64,000 nucleotides of DNA. Origin: Isochrysis galbana. Taxonomy: Eukaryota; Haptophyta; Isochrysidales; Isochrysidaceae. Position 1 is the stretch's first letter. Every line of letters starts with the position of its first letter. Location: assembly GCA_018136815.1 (NCBI GenBank), contig CM030937.1, positions 442,553 through 506,552 on the forward strand, read 5' to 3'. Under the pieces are notes generated by a model, which was not told where the DNA came from, made no database searches, and saw nothing but the letters and a program-made list of their open reading frames with translations. This document shows, piece after piece, positions 55,993 through 64,000 of this stretch. The position numbers were made by a program, and so were the translations under genes.

Positions 55993-56850
55993 ATGCTTCC
56001 ACTCCCGCCGTTGGTTCCGCCATTGCGCTTCTCGATGGTGGAGGAGGGGCTGTACCGCGGGGCATACCCTTCACTGATAAACCTGCGCTTCCTCACCCGC
56101 CTGCGCTTGCGCACAGTCGTCTCGCTTCTCCCCGAGCCACCCAGCGCCGACCTCGAAAGGTGGTGCGCGGAGCAAGGCGTCGCTCTCCACCATGAGATGG
56201 TGCCTCTCTTCCGCGAAGAGGTGGCGCTCTCGCCTGAGAAGGTGGCCGGAGTGCTCGCGCTGCTCATCTCGCCAGACCACAGCCCTGTCTACCTCCATTG
56301 TCTCGACGGAGTCTGCGTGACAGGTACGGTCCTCCTCTGCTTGAGAAAGCTGCAGCGATGGACCTATGATGCGGCGGCCGCAGAGTACTCGCGTTTCGCA
56401 CGAAACGGACTAGACGTGCCGCATTTACCGCCGGTGCACGTCGCTCGCTTCGTCAATGCCTGGCGGCCCGGCCTCGAGTTCGGTAGAGTGATGCCACAGG
56501 CGCTCCCTAGCTGGCTGGCGTCATCGCTTGGGCTGAGCAGCTCGCTACACACACACCCGGTGTCACAAGAGCGTGATGTGAGCTTGATACCTGCCTTTGT
56601 TACGGTGCCCGGATCATACTCTCTCGAGCGATCATGGGCGGGCGGCGTGGCTGGCGGAGATGGGCGAGGTGCCGGTGCGCTGGGCGGAAGGGCGACGAAG
56701 GGCGAGAATGAGGTGGCAGGGACGGATAGCGCCTTGGCGACTAAGCTGGGCGACTTCTCCAATGAGCTCCAGGCGCTAGCGTTGGAGGGGCTCACTATGA
56801 AACCAGGCGTGCAGTCGACCAGCGCGACCGTCGCCGCGTTGCTGCTGTGA
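55993..56850 (+). CDS. SIW14/OCA-type tyrosine phosphatase-like protein, P-loop Arg missing
   Basis: This protein of 285 residues has an N-terminal half matching the plant/fungal atypical dual-specificity phosphatase family (SIW14/PFA-DSP): RFSMVEEGLYRGAYPS (about 12-27), RTVVSLLPEPP (40-50), VYLHCLDG (99-106), LRKLQRW (115-121) and EYSRFA. The active-site loop should be HCxxGxxR(T/S). Here it is H-C-L-D-G-V-C-V-T-G: Cys103 remains but the Arg position (109) is Val. Family members of this type dephosphorylate inositol pyrophosphates. This one is probably a pseudophosphatase, like some fungal OCA proteins. The C-terminal 120 residues are Gly/Ala-rich and unassigned. ATG 55993 gives a short N-terminus; an internal Met lies at residue 15. 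Confidence 0.82.
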   Translation: MLPLPPLVPPLRFSMVEEGLYRGAYPSLINLRFLTRLRLRTVVSLLPEPPSADLERWCAEQGVALHHEMVPLFREEVALSPEKVAGVLALLISPDHSPVYLHCLDGVCVTGTVLLCLRKLQRWTYDAAAAEYSRFARNGLDVPHLPPVHVARFVNAWRPGLEFGRVMPQALPSWLASSLGLSSSLHTHPVSQERDVSLIPAFVTVPGSYSLERSWAGGVAGGDGRGAGALGGRATKGENEVAGTDSALATKLGDFSNELQALALEGLTMKPGVQSTSATVAALLL

Positions 56851-57275
56851 CGCGAGCAATGCTAGAGCAAGACGAGATCAAGAATACCGGATTGTGTGGG
56901 AACGAACGAAGAAACTATACTTTTTTTCGGCCCTACACCTATCGAATCCCTTCTCCCTTCCCCCCTCATCCCTGACTTCATCATGTAGGGTCCTACACTG
57001 AGGGGCAACACGGCCGCGACGGCGGGCCTCATGCCTAAGCATATCGCAAAGGCACAACGGAACCCAACATACCCATACGTGAGTGACACAACAAACCCAC
57101 AAGCCATATAAGTCAGACACGCACACCATGCATTCAAAAGGCCTGCCCTGAACCCGCACTTTGAACCAGGCCCACGGTAGCGCACATGCGCCGTACCCCG
57201 TCGACGTCGATTGGGGCCATGGCCCTGGGCGTCGGGCCGGATCGAATCGAGGCAATCTTGCGGTGTGAGGGGCCA
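56851..57275. other. Spacer, nothing recognised
   Basis: This is the 3' flank of the preceding gene up to a retroelement hairpin. Confidence 0.35.
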
Positions 57276-57277
57276 GA

Positions 57278-58090
57278 ACTAACTTTATAGTTGGTCGCCA
57301 TGGAGCGCGTCGCCGCTCCCCACCTCTTGTCGCATTCGCGAGCCTCTGCAGGCTATTTTGCTATCTTTCCGCTCTACCGTTATAACCGCGATGGTAAATC
57401 ATCAATCTTCGTTCTCATATCTATCTATACGTCTACGACGTCTCCACGCTTCTATCAATCACTACACTTCATTCAATGTTGGTCTACCATTATATCCACG
57501 TGGCCAAGCAGCTTCTACAGGCTTCTACTTCTACTCGGAATATGCTCTAGCTCTGGACTGATCACCCAGGCATGGAGATCAAGGGAGTAGTAAGCACGTG
57601 TCGATGAAGACCAAGGAAGTAGCGAGCATCTTGCTTGCTAAAGTACACCCTCAAGAACCTCAAGCATCTAAGACTCTGTAAGTCTAACACCTCTGTAAGC
57701 TTCTAGACTTTTTAAGTCTACCAGCTACTCCATGGCTAAGCTACGAAAAGCTATAGGTAAAGTGCACGCCGCTGTGCTTGCGTTGAGACGCTATTCGCCG
57801 ATGAATCTTGTAGGATCTTCACTAAGCATGGATGAATCCCTTTCGCGCCTTTTCTGTGTGCAATCCTTCTCTAGGACGACGAGACGACGAGTTCTCTTCT
57901 GGCCAATTGGTTCCTTCTTTGCTCTCTCTGTTCACCCACCGTGGCTTTCGCTCCCGTGTTTATTACGTGTTGCCCTTGTTTATGTTAGAAAGTGGTGTGG
58001 CGTGTCTTCGTACGCACAGGTGTCGATCCGTCAACCGTGGGACATCAGTCGAGTTGAGCTATCGAATGTCCATGGCTATTTATACACCCC
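57278..58090 (+). mobile_element. Retroelement 5' end plus duplicated 700-bp block
   Basis: An imperfect hairpin (aactaactttatagtt) is followed by ATGGAGCGCGTCGCC at 57300. From about 57327 to 58016 the sequence repeats 2649-3340, with indels. A short frame starting MAKLRKA (57732) is present in both copies but breaks at different points. Confidence 0.6.
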
Positions 58091-58099
58091 GTGTTCTGG

Positions 58100-59140
58100 T
58101 ACGTGCCCGGTGGAGAGGGTGGAGGCGGCGACGGCGGCGGGGGCGACGGGGGAGGAGGAGACGGCGGCGGCGGCGAGGGAGGAGGAGGAGAGGGCGGTGG
58201 CGGAGATGGCGGTGGCGGCGATGGTGGTGGTGGCGAGGGCGGCGGTGGCGAGGGCGGCGGTGGAGACGGAGGAGGCGGCGAGGGTGGAGGCGGCGAGGGT
58301 GGCGGTGGCGAAGGCGGTGGCGGCGACGGTGGTGGTGGCGAGGGCGGCGGTGGCGAGGGCGGCGGTGGAGACGGAGGAGGCGGCGAAGGCGGTGGCGGCG
58401 AGGGTGGCGGCGGCGAGGGTGGCGGTGGCGAAGGTGGTGGCGGCGAGGGCGGCGGGGGCGAGGGTGGCGGGGGTGACGGTGGCGGCGGCGAAGGTGGCGG
58501 GGGTGACGGTGGCGGCGGCGAAGGTGGCGGGGGTGACGGTGGCGGCGGCGAAGGTGGCGGGGGTGACGGTGGCGGCGGCGAGGGGGGTGGCGGCGAGGGG
58601 GGTGGCGGCGAGGGGGGTGGTGGAGATGGAGGCGGCGGCGAGGGGGGTGGAGGAGATGGAGGAGGCGGTGAGGGGGGCGGCGGCGAAGGGGGAGGAGGAG
58701 ACGGCGGCGGCGGCGAGGGAGGAGGAGGAGAGGGCGGTGGAGGAGAGGGCGGTGGCGGAGAAGGTGGCGGCGGAGATGGCGGCGGTGGAGATGGAGGAGG
58801 CGGCGAGGGTGGTGGTGGAGATGGAGGAGGTGGCGAGGGCGGTGGCGGCGACGGCGGCGGCGGCGATGGCGGTGGCGGCGACGGAGGCGGCGGCGATGGT
58901 GGGGGAGGCGAGGGCGGCGGAGGCGAGGGCGGAGGCGGCGAGGGCGGAGGAGGAGAGGGAGGAGGAGGAGAGGGAGGAGGAGGAGAGGGAGGCGGTGGGG
59001 AGGGAGGAGGCGGCGAGGGCGGAGGTGGAGATGGAGGTGGCGGAGAGGGAGGAGGCGGCGAGGGAGGAGGCGGCGAGGGCGGTGGTGGAGTTGGAGGAGG
59101 CGGCGAGGGCGGAGGCGGAGATGGAGGCGGTGCCGCGATT
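58100..59140 (+). repeat. GC-rich minisatellite coding poly-Gly/Glu/Asp
   Basis: About 1.0 kb of ggcggcgaggg/ggaggaggagac-type units with a strong 15-base (five-codon) pattern. In the ORF1 frame it encodes GGGGE/GGGGD repeats; a second plus frame gives Ala/Glu/Val-rich sequence and the minus strand gives Ser/Ala/Thr-rich sequence, all open over hundreds of codons because the repeat lacks stop triplets. It lies directly before the globular part of a LINE ORF1. Confidence 0.9.
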
Positions 59141-59626
59141 GTAGAGCTCCTCTTGGAGCTCGAGGGAGTCGACCCGGAGCCGGACTTCTGGGCCCGGTCT
59201 ATCCGCGGACCATGGCATATCGCCGTGAACGAGGACTGCGCTCAACAATTCAAAGAACGCTATGGCGACATCACCACCCTCCGCATCGCTCAAACCGACC
59301 TTTCGGTCCGCGTGAAAGTTGAATCCATAGACGAGAGAATCAACAAGAAAGGCTCTTCCTCTCGCAAGGCTCTCTACAACGCCCTCCAAGACGTCGCGGC
59401 GCACCTGGTCGTCGAGGCAGACGGCCTGGCGCAAGCGGCCCAAATCAATCTGAGCGCACTTATCTTTGCGATCGAAAAGGTTGGGCTGACCTTCCTGAAA
59501 GGAAACCGGGAGCGAATGAAGCTCGAAGGCGGAGCAGGCACCTTTGTGTCCAAGGCAGCCTACGCGACCCGTTGGCATCTCTATGTTTCGGCGGGCCTAC
59601 AAAATATTAGCCAAAATCCTAACTAG
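59130..59626 (+). pseudogene. LINE ORF1-type globular region, C-terminally cut
   Basis: The frame from the Gly-repeat continues AIVELLLELEGVDPEPDFW..., then GPWHIAVNEDCAQQFKERYGD, a helical block (ALYNALQDVAAHLVVEADG), TFLKGNRERMK and WHLYVSAG. Each matches the same order in the ORF1 at 32161-33431: GPW-I-V, QFKxxYGD, LxxVAxxxV, LxGNxxRxK, WHxYV. After WHLYV the similarity stops and reverse-transcriptase sequence begins in another frame, so the ORF1 3' part and endonuclease region are deleted. Confidence 0.65.
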
Positions 59627-60200
59627 CAGACTCAGCAAAGTGATAGGGAAGATCATATCGGAAAACCAACTAGGATTCGTCCCAAGGAGACTCATCAGCG
59701 AGGCCACGCACCTCCTCCAACTTACCAGAGCATATCTCGACGAGACCGGAGATCCGGGCCTGCTTCTAGCCCTGGACTGGGAGAAGGCGTTCGACAGAGT
59801 GAGTTGGGAGTTCTACCACCTCGCCCTTAAACTCCTAAATTTCGGGAAGGACTTCCGGACATTGGCGGAGGCGCTCACGAGCGAAGACGCCCGGCCGGTA
59901 CGAACCATCAAGACCAATGGCGGGAGAAGCTACCCGTTCACCGTGGGTAGCGGCATGCCGCAAGGCTGCCCGCTGTCACCGCTCACGTTTCTCCTAACCA
60001 CGGAGGCACTCACCCGCGCTATCAACGGCGACGAAGACATCAGCGGCGTAAACCTCAATGGGTACAGCCTGAAGATAAGCCAATTCGCTGACGACACGGC
60101 GCTGATAGCGCGCGATTATAGGAGCCTGCAGAAGTCCCTACAATGGGTGGAGCTACACGAGACAGCGACGGGAGGGAGAATCCGAATCTGCACGCCTTGA
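59590..60200 (+). pseudogene. Non-LTR reverse transcriptase fragment
   Basis: About 200 residues carry RT motifs in order: YKILAKILTSRL and ENQLGFVPRR (upstream motifs), LLLALDWEKAFDRVSW (motif A, Asp), GSGMPQGCPLSPLTF (motif B), KISQFADDTALIA (motif C, FADD). The endonuclease and the start of RT are missing; the end is cut at TGA 60198. Immediately downstream sits copy B. RT copies RNA into DNA at the target; this copy cannot be active. Confidence 0.85.
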
Positions 60201-60218
60201 GTGACCAAGACGAACATA

Positions 60219-61353
60219 AATTTTTAACAAATTTTTATGGGTCGCGGCGCAGCAAAGGAACGGGACTAGCGCGCACACAAGGCAGGACTCCCTGCCGCGG
60301 CGAGCGCAAGCACCCTTCCCCCTTATGCCACCCAGCTCTTCACTAGCTTACTACCTGCGCTAGCCGGAGCACCCCTCCCTCCACACTCAAACAGCCCCCC
60401 ACGCCAAGATCCTGTTCTGGTCTCGCAGGCAAGGGGGCCTAATGGGAGGGAGAGGAGCAACTCCTCAAAGAGGAGCTTTGGGGAAGGAGATGTTTGAGTG
60501 GGGGCGCTATACCCTTGCGCTAGGCATGGGCAGCGACGCCGCCTCAAGACATGTCCTCCCTCTGGTCTTGAGTCGAAATTTTTGGTGTTTGGAACCGAGG
60601 GCGAGGGGGTTTGTGCTTCTTGGGTTGGTTGTAGTGGGATGAGGGAGTGGGAGAGGGAGTGAAGTGTTGAAAGAGGGCCCAAGGCAGGGCACTGAGTTGT
60701 AGGTACTTGTGGCCCACAAGCGTGGGGTGAAAACGGGAAGTGTATCAACATGTGTCTTGAATTGAAATTTTTGGTGCTTTGAATAGAGGGCGGGGGGGTT
60801 CGCGCTGTTTGGGTTGGTTGAAGTGTGAAGGGGGAGTGGGAGAGGGAGTCTAGTGTTGAAAGAGGGCCCAAGGCAGGGCACTGAGTGATTGGTACTAGTG
60901 GCCCACAAGAGTGGGGTGAAGACGAGAATTGTGTCAACAAGTTGGAAAACAGAGGCATGTGGTGCTCTCCGTATGGGGTTGATGGTTGTGAAGTGCCCTC
61001 CCATGTTGGGTGCACTGATGGTAGAGGTTTCCACCATGGGGAGGGCAGCTGAGCTACCCTCCCACATGAGGTGCTCTTGGGGTGGGAAGGTTTCCCACTG
61101 TAGGAGGGGGCCTCAAAGACCCCCTGCATGATGCGCAGAGCCATGGTGGCAACCTGTTCGGTGCCAGTGCTCGCCACCCCGCGCGCTTGCGCGGGTGTGG
61201 TTTGGATGGGTTGGATGGGCTCTGAGAGGGCTTTCTGACGAGCCGCCTCGGGCGGCGTGGGGCGTCCCAGGTGGGGCGCGGTGGCGAGGGTCGCCTGGGG
61301 CTCGGGAGCGGTCGCGGCACGCTCCATAGTTCAAACTATAGCAATAGTTTTTT
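60219..61353 (-). mobile_element. Non-autonomous retroelement, copy B, perfect TSD
   Basis: It is flanked by an exact 18-bp duplication GTGACCAAGACGAACATA (60201-60218 and 61354-61371). Read minus: poly-A-like start, hairpin AAACTAT-tgct-ATAGTTT (61350-61333), ATGGAGCGTGCCGC at 61327, and the 3' end ...CCATAAAAATTTGTTAAAAATT. A 334-residue frame (61327-60323) parallels the 333-residue frame of copy A at about three-quarters identity. The ORF1-homologous frame (MWEGSSAALPM, from 61067) is shorter. It is inserted just after the RT fragment. Confidence 0.92.
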
Positions 61354-61371
61354 GTGACCAAGACGAACATA

Positions 61372-61793
61372 GAAGACGATATAAAACGACGAAGGCACGT
61401 ACCCATGCCGAAATATTCATGCAAGGAGGCCTGAATACAACATGGTTAAAATGAATGAGTGATCTGGCTACGCGTAACGGAACCGGCGGTTCGAATCGGG
61501 GCGCGGCATGACGCAGCCGGGGACGGAGTCGGCGCTGGTGGGGCGCTGGCGAGGGTGCCGTGCGAGGCCTGCCCTCCGCGGAGAGGAGGGGGCACAATCG
61601 CTGCTGGGGCTCCTTGCAAGGGGCGCGCAGAAGCGATCCAACAAAGTCCGAACAATAGAAAAGGACCCCTTACTCCTTACTGAGTGTGAACGATGGTCAC
61701 TGTTGAACTGAACATAAAAACAGCTAAGGTAAAGCGCAGATGGAAAGATAAATAGCCCCGTCGCGCGCGTCCGTCTGTGCGTGCCCGCCTCCG
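61372..61793. other. Spacer, nothing recognised
   Basis: This is the flank of copy B and upstream region of the FkbM gene. Bases 61400-61443 carry a weak match (aatattcatgc, gaatacaaca) to the repeats at 4450 and 26790. Confidence 0.4.
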
Positions 61794-62531
61794 ATGGGGC
61801 ACGTGCTGCTTGTCTCCTCGCTCGGCTCGCTCTCCCGCTGCTCATTCGCCTACATCGAGCTGGGCAGCAACCGTGGCGATTCTCTTCTCAACTTTGCGGC
61901 AGGTAAGCCAGACAGGCACGTGGTGGCTGCTCTCAACGCCTCGACCAACGGACGCTGGAGCCCTCCTGACGCTTGCGTCTACGCATTCGAGCCCAATCCG
62001 AAGTGGACGGCCACGCTGGAGCAGGTGAAACACCAGATTCGGCATCAGGTCGCGCGGTGCACACTCTACACCGAAACTGCCGTTGTCCACGACGACCGTA
62101 CTCACGTCAAGCTCTATGCAGACCCGACCGCTCTATCTGAGGGATCAAGCATTGCGTACGCGAGTCAAGGTCGGAAAGCAATCGACGTGCGCGCAGTCAA
62201 CTTCAATCACTGGCTTTTGAGTGAGTTTTCCACTCAGCCTGGCATTGCCCTCGTTCTCCGGGTCGACATCGAGGGTTACGAATACAGCTTGCTCCCTTCC
62301 ATTCTAGCCTCCGGCACAGCTTCGCATTTTCCGCGCAATACGATACACATCGCCATTGAGTGGCATCGGTTTGCGAAGCATCTATCTATCTCGGCGGAGG
62401 AGCGCGATGTCATGAATCAGCTCGATTCCAGCTATGCATGGGTGCAGGGAGGAAAAGGATCGCTCATCAACACATTGGAAAAACAGCTGCATTATTGGTT
62501 GCAAGTGGCCGGTGCCCGTGTTTACTACTAG
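61794..62531 (+). CDS. FkbM-family SAM methyltransferase
   Basis: This is a 245-residue protein. The SAM-binding start is IELGSNRGDS (about residues 21-30, variant of the E-x-G-x-x-x-G motif); VYAFEPNPKW (about 62-71) is the acidic post-motif; LRVDIEGYEYSLLPS (about 153-167) is the typical FkbM DIEGxE block; IAIEWHRFA follows. FkbM enzymes O-methylate sugars or other small molecules. The first 18 residues are moderately hydrophobic and may be a signal or anchor. No intron is seen. Substrate cannot be inferred. The gene has normal codon use for the window. Confidence 0.82.
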   Translation: MGHVLLVSSLGSLSRCSFAYIELGSNRGDSLLNFAAGKPDRHVVAALNASTNGRWSPPDACVYAFEPNPKWTATLEQVKHQIRHQVARCTLYTETAVVHDDRTHVKLYADPTALSEGSSIAYASQGRKAIDVRAVNFNHWLLSEFSTQPGIALVLRVDIEGYEYSLLPSILASGTASHFPRNTIHIAIEWHRFAKHLSISAEERDVMNQLDSSYAWVQGGKGSLINTLEKQLHYWLQVAGARVYY

Positions 62532-63965
<1,434 letters not shown>

Positions 63966-64000
63966 GATAGCTTGCGGGGGAGGATAGCGCCTGGGGGCTC

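Noticed and set aside
58076..59578. 500-residue minus-strand ORF
   Set aside because: It is the complement of the Gly-coding minisatellite and is Ser/Ala/Thr repeats without a domain.
61460..61510. tRNA-like TTCGAATC loop
   Set aside because: GGTTCGAATC is present, but the bases either side cannot form a five-pair T stem and no D arm or acceptor stem is in place.

Overview
This is a nuclear fragment of a unicellular eukaryote, most likely a flagellate alga or related protist. The supporting signs are GT-AG introns inside widely spaced single genes, eukaryote-only families (ALG10, PEX10, a CNG-type channel, PQ-loop, SET, PH and CS domain proteins), moderately high GC with long poly-G and (GA)n tracts, and several transposon classes. 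Ankyrin repeats of the 'CPWDE' style are common in haptophyte and stramenopile algae. I cannot fix the lineage from the sequence alone. No rRNA, tRNA or CRISPR was recognised.

Host genes in order: DGAT2-like acyltransferase (500-1660, +); EF-hand protein (4982-6136, +); amino acid permease (11148-12425, +); secreted/ER protein resembling a degenerate RHD3/Sey1 GTPase (14457-16031, -); two-exon membrane protein of unknown function (16940-18012, -); ALG10 glucosyltransferase (20211-21617, -); guanylate kinase-LRR fusion (22799-24283, -); frame-broken SET-domain gene (24621-25343, +); ankyrin fragment (25482-25740, -); PQ-loop transporter (27428-28396, -); two-exon unknown protein (29019-29972, +); PEX10 (34058-34993, +); seven-exon CNG-type channel with ankyrin repeats (37246-42737, +); NifS/selenocysteine-lyase-like enzyme (44694-45941, -); SAP/NuSAP-like protein (46163-47167, +); CS-domain protein (49521-50237, -); PH-domain coiled-coil protein (52971-55171, -); SIW14-like phosphatase lacking its catalytic Arg (55993-56850, +); FkbM-type methyltransferase (61794-62531, +). 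The genes belong to unrelated pathways and show no cluster logic, though several are divergently paired.

Much of the rest is mobile DNA. The dominant element is a non-LTR retrotransposon family. Its copies start with a short 5' hairpin followed shortly by an ATG-GAG-CGC-GCC-like start, and non-autonomous copies end in a conserved ~330-bp 3' segment finishing ATAAAAATTTGTTAAAA. Two non-autonomous copies (31028-32160 and 60219-61353) have target-site duplications; each sits inside another retroelement. Two divergent ORF1-type proteins can be aligned with each other, and a truncated reverse transcriptase is fused behind one of them. A hAT-like MITE (3625-4074, perfect 18-bp TIRs and 8-bp TSD) and a Stowaway/mariner-like pair (50569-51581 and 52340-52888) are also present.

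Introns modelled here are 35, 38, 51, 90, 94, 108, 125, 145, 158, 172 and 199 nt. The very short ones are themselves notable.
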